A stretch of DNA of 64,000 nucleotides from Candidatus Thiodiazotropha sp. (ex Monitilora ramsayi) (GTDB lineage Bacteria > Pseudomonadota > Gammaproteobacteria > Chromatiales > Chromatiaceae). Numbering within the stretch: the stretch's first letter is position 1; each line of letters opens with the position of its first letter. Shown here piece by piece: positions 9,250 through 19,383 of the stretch. The position numbers were made by a program, and so were the translations under genes. The stretch is from contig JAHXIP010000008.1 in assembly GCA_025655575.1 (NCBI GenBank), positions 1-64,000 on the forward strand. The letters are read 5' to 3'. The notes beneath the pieces are model-generated. The model was given only the letters and a program-made list of their open reading frames with translations. It was not told the origin of the DNA and searched no databases.

Positions 9250-11085
9250 TCAGTGACGAAAACTGAGTAGATCTGACAGGCCGCTGTGCCTCTCCAGGCG
9301 CCGTACGACCGCCTGTTGAAATATCTCTGTCGAGCCGATCAACGAGAAACGAGAGCGGGCTCGGGTAATGGCTGTGTAGATCAATTCACGACACAACACC
9401 GGGCTGAGTTGATCCGGCAGATTCAGCACGACATGATCGAACTCAGACCCCTGGCTTTTATGCACGGTTACCGCAAAGACTGTCTCGCAATCAGGTAGCC
9501 TCGCTGGTGGTATCCAGCGGGGCTGTCCATCAGTGCCATGAAATACAACCGAAAGCTTTTGTGGGTCATCAGGCAGTGGCAGAACGATCCCGGTATCCCC
9601 GTTATAGAGCTCAAGCTGATAATCATTGCGCGTAATCATCACCGGCCTGCCTGGATACCATTCGTTGTCACCCTCCACCAGACCCATCTGGCGCAAACGG
9701 TATGTAATATCGATATTAATCTGTTCAGCTCCGGCCGGGCCGCTGCGTAAGGCACAGAGCACCCGAAACCCTCGCAATAACTCAAACAACTGTTCGATCG
9801 GTACACCTTGATCAATCTGGTGAAACAGTGCTGCATAGTGCTCGGTTGCGAGAGTCGATATGGAAACATCCTCAGTTATCCAGGCAATGTCCGAATCTGA
9901 TCCCGTTTTCTTTAATAGGTTTTCGGCTGTTTGACCATCTCCCTGATTGACTGCCGCCGCAAGCCGACCGATAGGGCTCTCCCCACCAAACCTGTAGCTT
10001 TTTCTGAGTAGCGCCACATTGTCACTGAGAGAGCTTCCGACTACCGAGGTATCCGGAATCGGCTCATTTGTACAGGTACGCAAGATGGCAGCAAAATCAT
10101 GCCCGGGTCCCTCACATCCTTGACAAATATCGCCCAACACTGCACCCGCCTCGACTGAAGCCAGCTGATCTTTGTCCCCCAGGAGGATCAAACGTGAGGC
10201 TTCCGGTAAGGCATCGAATAATTTCGTCATTAAAGCCACATCTACCATCGAGGCCTCATCCAGCACCAGTACATCCAGTGCCAGCGGATGCTCCCGGTCA
10301 TGGTGGAAGCCTGTGCCCTGTCGACGGACGCCCAATAACCGATGCAGTGTAGTCGCACGCTCCGGTATCATCTCCAGCACATCGGGAGCCAGCGGCAGAT
10401 GGCTTTTCGATGCCTGTATCGATCGCTGCAGCCGCGAAGCCGCCATACCGGTAGGCGCCGCCAGCGCAATGCGAAGTGATTCCCCTCCCGGCTGAGAACG
10501 CAGCAAAGCGAGGATTCTCACCACTGTGGAGGTCTTGCCGGTGCCTGGCCCCCCGGAGATCACGGCAAACCGATGCATCAGGGCGGTAGCGGATGCGACT
10601 TTCTGCCAGTCGACAGATACCTCGGAGGCATTATCGAAGAGATGCCCGATGTCAGTCGCAAGCTGTTTCTCGTCTATCTCTTCAACCAGTCCATCGGCTT
10701 TGCTGCGTATGGCCTGCCCAAGCCGTTGTTCGTAATCCCAATAACGATGAAGATAGAGTCGATCTGAGGTATCGAGAATCAAGGGCTGCCACTCACCCGG
10801 CTTGCCTACCACACCGCTCTCCAGCAATAACCCACGCCAAACTTCCAGTGGTGGGATATCGACAACAATTGGTGATGCCTGAAATAGCTGCTGCCCTGCG
10901 TGAACCGGTAGAGTAAAACAGACATGACCTTCACCGGTAGCATGACAGGTCAGAGCTGCAGCCAATGCCAAGGCTTCACTTGGCCTGGGCGACTCAGCAA
11001 GAACGAACAAGGCAAAGTGGAGATCAAGATCGCTGATGAGCTTGTGATCAAGCAGGCCACGCAACAGAGCTTCAGGAGACCTCAC
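9250..11085 (-). CDS. recD: Exodeoxyribonuclease V subunit alpha (RecD helicase)
   Basis: The 611-residue 5'-3' helicase subunit of RecBCD. The Walker A motif GGPGTGKTSTV lies near residues 176-186, LVLDEASMVDV is the Walker B/motif II region, and the C-terminal VHKSQGSEFDHVVL and YTAITRARS are motifs V and VI of superfamily 1B helicases. The start is GTG at 11085 with GGAGG upstream; it overlaps the end of recB by 14 bases, so the operon order is recC-recB-recD. A complete RecBCD set supports double-strand-break repair and degradation of linear DNA. Confidence 0.95.
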   Translation of the reverse strand: MRSPEALLRGLLDHKLISDLDLHFALFVLAESPRPSEALALAAALTCHATGEGHVCFTLPVHAGQQLFQASPIVVDIPPLEVWRGLLLESGVVGKPGEWQPLILDTSDRLYLHRYWDYEQRLGQAIRSKADGLVEEIDEKQLATDIGHLFDNASEVSVDWQKVASATALMHRFAVISGGPGTGKTSTVVRILALLRSQPGGESLRIALAAPTGMAASRLQRSIQASKSHLPLAPDVLEMIPERATTLHRLLGVRRQGTGFHHDREHPLALDVLVLDEASMVDVALMTKLFDALPEASRLILLGDKDQLASVEAGAVLGDICQGCEGPGHDFAAILRTCTNEPIPDTSVVGSSLSDNVALLRKSYRFGGESPIGRLAAAVNQGDGQTAENLLKKTGSDSDIAWITEDVSISTLATEHYAALFHQIDQGVPIEQLFELLRGFRVLCALRSGPAGAEQINIDITYRLRQMGLVEGDNEWYPGRPVMITRNDYQLELYNGDTGIVLPLPDDPQKLSVVFHGTDGQPRWIPPARLPDCETVFAVTVHKSQGSEFDHVVLNLPDQLSPVLCRELIYTAITRARSRFSLIGSTEIFQQAVVRRLERHSGLSDLLSFRH

Positions 11086-14000
11086 GACCGGCCTCCCTCA
11101 TCAGACAGTCCAGTGCCAGGACGAATTCAAGTGAAGGCCTTTCCGCAACTACCCCGAATGTCGGGCCACGCTGAGGACGCATCCCCCGGAGAAAAAGATA
11201 GTAGACACCACCAAAGTGGCGCTCGTAATCATAGTCAGGCAGGCGTACCGCCAGATAGCGGTGCAGTGCCAATGTGTAGATGGTGTATTGCAAGGGATAG
11301 CTGTGCGCCACCATAGCGGCCTGCATTGCCGTTTGATGATAATCTTCGATCGAGCTACCCAGCCAGTTCGATTTATAATCAGCCAGATAGTAACGCCCAT
11401 CCGCCTCGAAGATCAGATCGACGAAACCTTTCATGAAACCGTTGACCTTCCTGCCATCAACCCCTGCCAACCCCTCAACCATCGCTGGCGAATCACTGAA
11501 TCGATACTGATCGGCCAGCTGACGAATCGCACTTGGAGCAAGATGAGAGACCGGAAAGTGGAATTCCATCTCATTGATCCGCTGTGCAGGGGTGATTTTA
11601 TCCAGACTCAATCCATCCAAATTAAGTGGCGTGGCTGTCAGATGCTTTAGCATCCCTTTGACTACCGGCAGCCAGCGCTCGTCAATGGCATGTAGTCTCA
11701 GCTGTTGCCGGATCAGCAAATCCTCCGCCTCATCGCCAACCGCAGTAAAATCGAGTGTTTCAAGAATAGCGTGAAGACAGCTGCCAGGACCCGCCCCTCG
11801 TGGGAACCCGTGGATATCCTCACGCTTCGAAATTATCGGCAAGGGTAAATCCCGGATTGATTGGGCATCGTAGTCGGGTTGATCTTCCAGCTGCCCGGCG
11901 ATGAGTGAGGAGAAGCTGGCCACCTTGCGAGTCACCTCAATTCTGCCCGTGAAATGGCGTGCCGCTCCCAACATAGGGGGCATGGCCAGGGGCATCTGTG
12001 ATAACGGGGTTGGGGTCGGCAGGGTTTGTAGGACAATGCTGCCTTGCGATGCCTGCGCCAGTGCTGCTAAATCCTGTCCCAGCACCTCACTGTTTAAAGC
12101 CTTGGCACGCTGCTCCCATGCCTCAAGCAGAGACCCCTCGGAAGTCAGACTACCGCTGTGCAACAGCCAGGCAAGTGCCGACCGCTCACAGTTTTTTACC
12201 CGACCCCAGGGTAGATAGCAGCGCTGTTTCGCCCTTGTCAGCGCAACGTAGAGCAGGCGCAGATTTTCCGCCAGCGTCTCCTCTTTCTGATACAGCCGAT
12301 TCAGCGCGAAACGTTTGGAACCCAGTTCCAATACGGCACTGTACTCCGCCTGCGGGTCATGAAAGAGATAGGGCTTGTCGTCCACCCGGGTGCTGCCCTC
12401 ATCCCACAAATAGGGACAGAAAACAATGTCATACTCCAGCCCCTTGCTGCCATGCAGGGTGGCGATCTGCACCAGATGACGGTCACTCTCCAGTCGTAGC
12501 AGCCGCTCCTCGCTCTGATCGGCAGACTGGCGCTGGCGGCTCAGCCACTTCACCAGCCCCTCCATACCCGGTCGGGTCGCACGTTCCTGCTGATGTAGCA
12601 GTTCTAGCAGATGGTTGAGATTGGTAAGACGACGCTCCCCATCCCGGTAACCGAGCAATCGGTTTTCAACCGACGCCTCCATTACCAACTGGCGAATCAT
12701 CACGATGAATCCCCGGCGCTCCCAAGTCTTGTGGTATTCGTAAAAGCGGGTAAAACACTCACCTAGGTCTCGATCATCCCGGTTGAGATCGTCGATACGA
12801 TTCCCATTCCAGCCCATTAGTGGCGTGGCCAGTGCAGCTCGCAGCAGATTTCCCCGCTGGGGTTCCAGCAGCGCCATCAATATCCGCTCCAGGGCTTCCG
12901 ACTCGTCGCTCCAGAAGACACTCTCCTGGCTGCTGCGAACCGAATTGATCCCACGCTCGTGCAACGCTGAGGCAACACGCTCCGCCTGTTGATGAGTGCG
13001 AACTAAAACAGCGAAATCCCCACCACACAGGGGAGCTTTGCCAATATGGGCATCTCCAGACAGTATGCGTGCGATCTCTTCGGCAGTGGCTTCCGCAACA
13101 GATTGACGTACCTGCTCTATCTGGGTCTGCTGATCAAAAGGCAGCTGCCAGATCCACAAACCGGCATCCGCATCTCCTCGCACCTTCAATTGATCTATCT
13201 TCCTTTTGGCCGGCTTAACCGGCTGAAACCCAATCTGATCATAAAAGAAGGGATGAGAAGGCTGACTGAAGAGAGTATTCACCGCCTGCACCAGCCCAGG
13301 TGTCGACCGCCAATTTTCATCCAGACTGTGAATGGCGGAAACAGACGCCTGGCGGGCTCTCAGATAGGCAAAGATATCGGCACCACGAAAACTATAGATT
13401 GCCTGTTTCGGATCACCGACGAGAAACAATGGCAGCTCACTTTTATGGTAGATATGGTGCAAGATCTCATACTGAATGGGGTCAGTATCCTGGAACTCAT
13501 CCACCAGGGCAGCCGGATATCGTCTGCGCAGCAACGCTGCCAAGCGATTACCATTTCTATGCTGCAACGCCTGATGAAGCTGTAAAAGCAGGTCGTCATA
13601 GGACCACTCGCCGGCAGCAGTCTGTTGCTTCGGCAGCTCCTCCAGAAGATAGTCATGGAAGCGCTTCTGTAGCGCAACCATGGCCTGACCACCCGCCACC
13701 ACACAACGCCTTGCCTGCTGCAGGTAGCTGTCGAATTGTGCGAAGAAGGAGTGATCGGGGGGATTCTTTCCCGTCTTGACTGCAGCCGCAATGACCTCAG
13801 GTGTAAACCGCTCTGCTTTGTCGAAAGCAGGCGTATAGGGGGAAGCTTTCAGCCAGTCATCCATCCGCCTGCTCCACCCGGCGACCCAGTCCGACCGATA
13901 GGCATTGCCCTTCAATACCTGAGAGTCGCTTAACAGCTCCCGGATGGTTCCACGTGCCTCTATCCAGAGATCACGCAGCTGACTTTGCTGACTGAGCACC

Positions 14001-14632
14001 TCTGCCTCAAGCTTGTCGAGATCCTCAGGCCAGTCGGCCGCTCTTACCTGAAGGTATGGCTTGCCATGCGCCAACCTAAAGCGGGATAACAGGGCTTCCG
14101 GCGTAGCTATTTTTTGACGAAAAGCCTCAAGAAAGCGTGTCGGCAGCTGCTCCATTTCACAGCGCCAGAAATCATCCGCGATCTGTTGCAGGCGTGCAGC
14201 TTGGTCAGGGACCAACTCAACCTGGAATCCCTGCCCTGTCTCAAAGGCATGCTCAGTCAGAACACGCTGACAGAAGCCGTGAATGGTGAAGATGGATGCC
14301 TGATCAAATCCTGCAATAGCCAGATCGAGCTGCTTACGGGCAGTCTTTTTATCTGCTATCCCATCAATCAGAGGTGCAAAATCGGCCTCCCCGGAAACAC
14401 CCTTTTCGAGCATCTGACGAGTTGCTAGTAACCGCTGCCGGATTCGCCCTTTGAGTTCTGCGGTAGCCGCTTGAGTATAAGTCACCACCAGGATCTGCTC
14501 CGGCTCCAGTCCCTGTTCCAGCAGCAACCTCAGATAGAGGGTGGTAAGGGTGTATGTCTTGCCAGTGCCGGCACTGGCCTCTACCAGATTGATCCCCTGC
14601 AAGCTGATCGATGAGATATCCATACCCATCAT
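11072..14632 (-). CDS. recB: Exodeoxyribonuclease V subunit beta (RecB helicase-nuclease)
   Basis: The 1186-residue RecB carries the 3'-5' UvrD-type helicase and the only nuclease of RecBCD. Walker A ASAGTGKTYT is near residue 20, VDEFQDTDPIQYEIL is motif II, and the C-terminal nuclease centre is intact: VDLIF followed by YYLADYKSNWLG near residue 1085, with the metal-binding Asp and catalytic Lys equivalent to E. coli Asp1080/Lys1082. ATG at 14632 overlaps the recC stop as ATGA; a GTG two codons upstream is the alternative. Confidence 0.96.
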   Translation of the reverse strand: MMGMDISSISLQGINLVEASAGTGKTYTLTTLYLRLLLEQGLEPEQILVVTYTQAATAELKGRIRQRLLATRQMLEKGVSGEADFAPLIDGIADKKTARKQLDLAIAGFDQASIFTIHGFCQRVLTEHAFETGQGFQVELVPDQAARLQQIADDFWRCEMEQLPTRFLEAFRQKIATPEALLSRFRLAHGKPYLQVRAADWPEDLDKLEAEVLSQQSQLRDLWIEARGTIRELLSDSQVLKGNAYRSDWVAGWSRRMDDWLKASPYTPAFDKAERFTPEVIAAAVKTGKNPPDHSFFAQFDSYLQQARRCVVAGGQAMVALQKRFHDYLLEELPKQQTAAGEWSYDDLLLQLHQALQHRNGNRLAALLRRRYPAALVDEFQDTDPIQYEILHHIYHKSELPLFLVGDPKQAIYSFRGADIFAYLRARQASVSAIHSLDENWRSTPGLVQAVNTLFSQPSHPFFYDQIGFQPVKPAKRKIDQLKVRGDADAGLWIWQLPFDQQTQIEQVRQSVAEATAEEIARILSGDAHIGKAPLCGGDFAVLVRTHQQAERVASALHERGINSVRSSQESVFWSDESEALERILMALLEPQRGNLLRAALATPLMGWNGNRIDDLNRDDRDLGECFTRFYEYHKTWERRGFIVMIRQLVMEASVENRLLGYRDGERRLTNLNHLLELLHQQERATRPGMEGLVKWLSRQRQSADQSEERLLRLESDRHLVQIATLHGSKGLEYDIVFCPYLWDEGSTRVDDKPYLFHDPQAEYSAVLELGSKRFALNRLYQKEETLAENLRLLYVALTRAKQRCYLPWGRVKNCERSALAWLLHSGSLTSEGSLLEAWEQRAKALNSEVLGQDLAALAQASQGSIVLQTLPTPTPLSQMPLAMPPMLGAARHFTGRIEVTRKVASFSSLIAGQLEDQPDYDAQSIRDLPLPIISKREDIHGFPRGAGPGSCLHAILETLDFTAVGDEAEDLLIRQQLRLHAIDERWLPVVKGMLKHLTATPLNLDGLSLDKITPAQRINEMEFHFPVSHLAPSAIRQLADQYRFSDSPAMVEGLAGVDGRKVNGFMKGFVDLIFEADGRYYLADYKSNWLGSSIEDYHQTAMQAAMVAHSYPLQYTIYTLALHRYLAVRLPDYDYERHFGGVYYLFLRGMRPQRGPTFGVVAERPSLEFVLALDCLMREAGREVS

Positions 14633-17600
14633 GTCCACTCCAGGTGATCCATCAAGGGCTGCAGTATCTCAATGGCGTTCGACTCGAAGCTTTGGGTAAA
14701 GAAGCTCTCATCAGGCCAAAGCAGACGGTTATAGGGTTTTTGGGCATCACCGGTCATGCCCCGATTGCCATACCACTTAGCCTGTGCACGATCCATGGCT
14801 TTCTCTTCATCACCCGATTTCAGTCCCTCAACGTAGGCCCAAGAGGTGGCTGGATAAAACCTCAATGGTCGGTTGTAACCCTCCTGGTAGTGTCCAATCA
14901 GCATCTCAAGAAAGTGTTGTGGGTCCTCCACGGGCCGGAAATGCCCTGCCCTGTTTCCCTCCAGCAATTGTGTCTGAAGTTCGACTGCTTTAGGTGCAAT
15001 CAGATTGAGCGTCAGGTGGCGGATCCAATGGTTCAGCAACTGGTAGGGATAGAGCTTCTCTGTACTGTATGCCAGCAAACCTCCATGGGTAACACCCATA
15101 AGCTGCCCCGTCAGGCGAATCCCATCAAACTGATGGTTGAGTTCGAGTACGCTAGGCGCATCGCCTTGCTGCAGCTGTTTCACACGATCGGCTATGGATA
15201 AAGCATTGGATAGCATGTGCTGAAAGTCAGCACGACCGGCTTGACCATGTGGCAGTGTGCCAGCGGCCTGGAAGTTGGCAAAGAGGGTATCAGCCGTTTC
15301 TCCCTGCAATATAGACTCCACCAGCCCACGTTCCAGATCGAGCCGTTCGAATCTCTCCAGGGCAAAGGGCTCTCTCTCATCCGGTAGGCTCTCAGCCGCC
15401 TCCAGGGTAAGCAATAACCGTTCACGCACGAATGACCGGGGTGGGTTGGTAAAGAATTGGATCAATGTCTGTAGTGAAACCTCTGCATCAGTTTCCTTCA
15501 ATGGCAGAGGCGCACCCAGTAACGGCGCTAACTTGTTAGGCCCCTGACCCACCAACATTGCAGCTTCCCTGCGCTGTTGTGAAAAACTGAAAAGTTTGGA
15601 CTCTTGTGAGAAATAGTCAGCGCTAAAAGGCTGTAAGGGATGCTGACAGGTAATTGCCTCAAGTCCCTTTTCTCCGATCATCAGAAGTAGCGTGTCCCGT
15701 AACTCGTCTACCACCACTGAGGGTGGCATAAGTGAATTATCCCGCTGACTGCGCCCCACATAACTGACATAAAAGCGGTCACGTGCCGAAATGAGAGTTT
15801 CGAGAAACAGGTAGCGATCATCCACACGGCGTGACCTGTCACCGAAACGGAACTGCCTGTTCATCAGATCAAAATCCAGTGCCGGTTGTTGACGGGGAAA
15901 TGCACCGTCGTTCATACCAAGCAGGCAGATCACACGAAACGGCAGACTGCGCATGGGCGCCAGCGCACAGAAGCTTACCCCACCGCCAAGAAACCCACGG
16001 CTATCCGGAGCTGCCAGTAGTGCCTGCAAGCGAAGCTGAATCAGATCCAGTGAGATCTCATCGCCAAACCCGGCTTCCTGAGCCTCTGTCACCAATTGAT
16101 GAATGACCGTCCTGAGCGCTTCCGCATCGCCCAGGCTATCCTCCCCAGGCATAAAGAACTGCTCCATTAACGCAACCAGGCGAACTTCCCAGTCACTCAC
16201 AGAGCGGCTCTTATGCAATATAGATTCGAGTCCAAACACCGCATCACAAAAAGACAATAAGCCGCCAAGTTTTTCGGCTGCAGCACCTTCCACACTATCC
16301 AGCGGAAGCTTGCCATGCCACAACGAATCACTTTTGCCAGGCATAGCGTAGCCAAGCAGCAACCGGCGTAGCCCTGCCTGCCAGGTATTGTTCTCATCCG
16401 GCGGCAGGCCGTGTGCTGTTTTGTTCTTACCGTCCCGTCCCCAACGGATCGATGCCATTTGTATCCAATCGGTAATCGTATCTAGTGTTGTACTCTCCAG
16501 ACCAAAACGGCATCGGACAGCTGAGTTCTCCAGCAGTGAGAGCATGGCACCAACCCCGTAGCGTGATCCCGGTAACTGTAGAATCTCCAAAAAAGTCGTG
16601 GCTAGTGGGTTGGTCTGCTGAATACTGCGGTCACTGACTCGAAAAGGGATACCCGGCCGGTCTCCCGGCTCGCTGAAGACTGCCTCGATCAAAGGTGCGT
16701 AACGATCAATCTCCGGGGTCATAACCAGGATGTCCAAAGGTGCGAGATCAGGCATCTCCTCCAACATGGCCAGCAGTTGATCGTAGAGCACCTCCACCTC
16801 ACGCATGGGACTGTGACAGGCGTGAAAAGCAATGGAGTGATCCCATTGTGGTTCCGGCAACGGCGGTTCCAATTGCAGGATCTGGTTCTGTAATCGCTGT
16901 AAAAGTCCCTCACTCACTGCGGCTTCAAAGGATGTATCACTACCGGGATCCAACTCATTGATAGCAGCAAAAAAGTCGCGGCCCTGGCGCCCCAGACTGG
17001 CCAACAGCGGATGCCCCACCTCCAGATAGAGCTGCTCTCCCTGGCCCCCGCTCTCTAGCCGTGCCTGAGTTTGTGGTGAAACAATCTCAGCCCAGTGCGC
17101 CTCACAGGGATTAAGCAGAAAGAGATGGACATCAATCATCTCTGCCAAACGATGAATGATTTCGAGATATCCAGGAGAAAGCGTCGGCACACCAAAGATG
17201 AAGACTCGCGCAGGTAATTCCTGCAGCTCGGCGATATTATCTAGGTTGAAAAACTGCTGCTGCAGACTAACCCAGTGAACAGGCTCTTCTGCCACAAGCC
17301 GACACCAGAGATCTGCCTGCCACGCATCACCCGGGAGCACTGCACGACCGGCTTCCCAGGCGAGCGTCCACGCTGGACGGTAGACAAGATAGCGGTCATA
17401 GAGCACGGCAAGCTGTTGGGCTAACTGAAAACGCTTTACCTCATCTCCGTCATTCAAATAGTCGGTAACCGGTTGGTAGATATCTGCTGCTTCCACTGTC
17501 TTCAACAGACTATGGATACGCCAGGCCAGGCGATTGGGCTGGTAGCGATCAAGCGATGGCACATCAGGTAATAAAGCGTGAAATATCTGCCAGATGAATG

Positions 17601-17796
17601 CTGCCGGTAGTGGAAAGTGGAGATTGGCACTGACCCCGAGGAGGCTTGCTGTCTCCAGGGAAAACCAACGAGCCATGCCGGGATGCTGTACCACAACAAT
17701 CTCAGGATCCAGCGGTCGTCCCACAGGTTGACTCAACAGCAATGAGAGCTGCTTTGCGAGTCGATCAAGTCGATTGGATTGGTGGAGGGTCAGCAT
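14629..17796 (-). CDS. recC: Exodeoxyribonuclease V subunit gamma (RecC)
   Basis: A 1055-residue RecC, slightly shorter than the E. coli protein (about 1120). It starts with the family motif MLTLHQSNRLDRLAKQL, contains QHPGMARWFSLE near residue 40 and ILVMTPEIDRYAPLIEAVF in the inactive helicase-like part. RecC binds the split DNA strands and reads Chi. It is first in recCBD; there is no ptrA between recC and recB, unlike E. coli. An ordinary, apparently intact gene. Confidence 0.95.
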   Translation of the reverse strand: MLTLHQSNRLDRLAKQLSLLLSQPVGRPLDPEIVVVQHPGMARWFSLETASLLGVSANLHFPLPAAFIWQIFHALLPDVPSLDRYQPNRLAWRIHSLLKTVEAADIYQPVTDYLNDGDEVKRFQLAQQLAVLYDRYLVYRPAWTLAWEAGRAVLPGDAWQADLWCRLVAEEPVHWVSLQQQFFNLDNIAELQELPARVFIFGVPTLSPGYLEIIHRLAEMIDVHLFLLNPCEAHWAEIVSPQTQARLESGGQGEQLYLEVGHPLLASLGRQGRDFFAAINELDPGSDTSFEAAVSEGLLQRLQNQILQLEPPLPEPQWDHSIAFHACHSPMREVEVLYDQLLAMLEEMPDLAPLDILVMTPEIDRYAPLIEAVFSEPGDRPGIPFRVSDRSIQQTNPLATTFLEILQLPGSRYGVGAMLSLLENSAVRCRFGLESTTLDTITDWIQMASIRWGRDGKNKTAHGLPPDENNTWQAGLRRLLLGYAMPGKSDSLWHGKLPLDSVEGAAAEKLGGLLSFCDAVFGLESILHKSRSVSDWEVRLVALMEQFFMPGEDSLGDAEALRTVIHQLVTEAQEAGFGDEISLDLIQLRLQALLAAPDSRGFLGGGVSFCALAPMRSLPFRVICLLGMNDGAFPRQQPALDFDLMNRQFRFGDRSRRVDDRYLFLETLISARDRFYVSYVGRSQRDNSLMPPSVVVDELRDTLLLMIGEKGLEAITCQHPLQPFSADYFSQESKLFSFSQQRREAAMLVGQGPNKLAPLLGAPLPLKETDAEVSLQTLIQFFTNPPRSFVRERLLLTLEAAESLPDEREPFALERFERLDLERGLVESILQGETADTLFANFQAAGTLPHGQAGRADFQHMLSNALSIADRVKQLQQGDAPSVLELNHQFDGIRLTGQLMGVTHGGLLAYSTEKLYPYQLLNHWIRHLTLNLIAPKAVELQTQLLEGNRAGHFRPVEDPQHFLEMLIGHYQEGYNRPLRFYPATSWAYVEGLKSGDEEKAMDRAQAKWYGNRGMTGDAQKPYNRLLWPDESFFTQSFESNAIEILQPLMDHLEWT

Positions 17797-17904
17797 GCTG
17801 AATGCATTCTAACCCGGATGGGACTCAAATCCTGAGTCTATGGAGCCATCTGTAAACAGATGCTCAGAATACGGTCCTGAGCGCTCTGGGTTACCAAGCG
17901 AAAT

Positions 17905-18780
17905 TTATTTCGACTGATTCTGTTTGGTACTTAACTTTGGCGATAAAACGACATCGATAATTTCATTCACCTTCTGAGGCACAGATTCAAGTATCTCTTC
18001 AATTACCTCGGGCTTCAGTCCCGAAATTTCCCAGGAGAAAGGATCAATCTGCTCACAGGTCTCTTCAAGGTCAGCCCCAGCCATTTCACCGACGGATAGT
18101 GCCGATGCCATATGCATCAGTACAGACTCCAATCGATAGTTTTCGGCCTGTGCCGGCCGATGATGATGAGCAATAACGGTAATAATGCTCTCAGGCAAAC
18201 CCCATTTTTCAAGTAATGCTTCGCCCACATCCATATGGGTAAATCCCAGCATGTCAGATTCCACATCAGGCAACAGCCTGTCATCGCCTCCTGTTACGAG
18301 AAGAATATCCCGGGATAAATCAGGCAATTCGAGGTAAATCACCAGTCGGCCAATATCGTGTAAAACACCCATGACAAAAAGCCTTTCAGCATGCAGCACC
18401 CGACAGCGTCCTGCCAACTCACCTGCGATAACACCAGCAGTCATGGAATATCTCCAAAACTCAGCCATATCCACCAGGTCACCCGGGATACCTGTGAACA
18501 CTCTGGCAGCAGTGGTGGCCATCACCAGATTGCGCAACTCATTGGTACCGATAACAGTGATTGCCCTGGAGATAGTATCTACAGGCACCTGCTGATTGAA
18601 AAAGGCACTATTAACCAAGCGTAAAAGCCGAGCGGACAGGTCGGTGTCCTGAGCGATCAGGTCACCCAGTGTGATTGCGGAGTAGTTTGGCGCATCGATC
18701 AGCCGGTTCACCTTGATACACACATCCGGTAACGCCACCAGTTTCTCAACATTTTCGACCAGCTCTTGCGGGGTCATCAT
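17905..18780 (-). CDS. HDOD domain signalling protein
   Basis: A 291-residue protein made almost wholly of an HDOD domain, a HD-related output domain found in bacterial regulatory proteins. KLVALPDVCIKVNRLID opens the domain, FVMGVLHDIGRLVIY retains a His-Asp pair near residue 150, and VIAHHHRP is also seen. Such proteins often act with c-di-GMP or chemotaxis-type circuits, but no partner domain is fused here. I start at ATG 18780, which has GAGG 7-8 bases upstream; the frame is open to 18945 but that part has no support and overlaps the divergent promoter region. The divergent neighbour encodes a 73-residue protein. Confidence 0.87.
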   Translation of the reverse strand: MMTPQELVENVEKLVALPDVCIKVNRLIDAPNYSAITLGDLIAQDTDLSARLLRLVNSAFFNQQVPVDTISRAITVIGTNELRNLVMATTAARVFTGIPGDLVDMAEFWRYSMTAGVIAGELAGRCRVLHAERLFVMGVLHDIGRLVIYLELPDLSRDILLVTGGDDRLLPDVESDMLGFTHMDVGEALLEKWGLPESIITVIAHHHRPAQAENYRLESVLMHMASALSVGEMAGADLEETCEQIDPFSWEISGLKPEVIEEILESVPQKVNEIIDVVLSPKLSTKQNQSK

Positions 18781-18960
18781 CACCAACCTCATAGACTCGT
18801 TTGGGAACCTAATGCCTTTCTTGTCCTTAATACACTGATAGACAAAGGATATTATGATATTCAGCGAAAAGGCATTCAGATAGTATCTACTACTGCAATT
18901 ATCTGTATCGGCAACTCTATCCTGTTCTTGACCGGTTGCCAGCATTTTGGGAGTTTCAAT

Positions 18961-19182
18961 ATGCCTTTTTTTGTCTTCAAAATTATCGGTGAAAATGACT
19001 TTGAATACCTCGGAGAAGAGGAGAAATACCGCCCTGCCAGAGAGAAAGTCCGCCAGCTACGGGCTGCCAGTGAAGCCGGGGATGGCGTGACCTATCGCAT
19101 GGTTTTCGCCAAGACGGTGGGACAGGGAGAAAAACTACTTGCTACTACTGAACATGACGACAAGATCATTGGAGACGACTGA
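18961..19182 (+). CDS. Conserved-looking 73-residue protein, function unknown
   Basis: The product starts MPFFVFKIIGENDFEYLGEEE and is rich in charged residues (KYRPAREKVRQLRAASEAG), followed by a beta-like stretch (VTYRMVFAKTVGQGEKLL) and an acidic tail. The pattern suggests a small beta-alpha-beta fold. GGGAG lies about 9 bases before the ATG, which makes this start more likely than the longer open frame from 18766. It stands 180 bases from the divergent HDOD gene. I do not recognise a named family. Confidence 0.7.
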   Translation: MPFFVFKIIGENDFEYLGEEEKYRPAREKVRQLRAASEAGDGVTYRMVFAKTVGQGEKLLATTEHDDKIIGDD

Positions 19183-19257
19183 ACTACCAGTATTTCTTCG
19201 ATTTATTCCGGAAGATGTCACATTATTTCACTGACAAGCCTTACTGGAACTGAGGAT

Positions 19258-19326
19258 TTAGCACTAAGATTCTGTTCCTATAGGGTATTCTTCGTGCTAA
19301 TCTCTTAGCGAGAAGCATGGCTTCTC
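19258..19326 (+). repeat. Two stem-loops in the leader of the DUF1631 gene
   Basis: TTAGCAC (19258-19264) pairs with GTGCTAA (19294-19300), extended inward by AAGA/TCTT with one mismatch. Ten bases later GAGAAGC (19310-19316) and GCTTCTC (19320-19326) form a perfect 7-bp stem with an ATG loop. Neither has a T-run. They fall between the 73-residue gene and the DUF1631 start, which has no good ribosome binding site, so a folded leader is possible. Confidence 0.4.
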
Positions 19327-19383
19327 AAGAAACGACTTGATATACAAAAGCCTGTGTTGCCGTACAAAAAGGCAGCTGCATAA

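Noticed and set aside
18781..18945. N-terminal extension of the HDOD protein
   Set aside because: The 55 added residues are unlike HDOD proteins and the best ribosome binding site is before ATG 18780.
18766..18960. Open frame upstream of the 73-residue gene, extending to 138 residues
   Set aside because: The extra part overlaps the HDOD gene start and its promoter region, is not preceded by a ribosome binding site, and GGGAG directly precedes the ATG at 18961.
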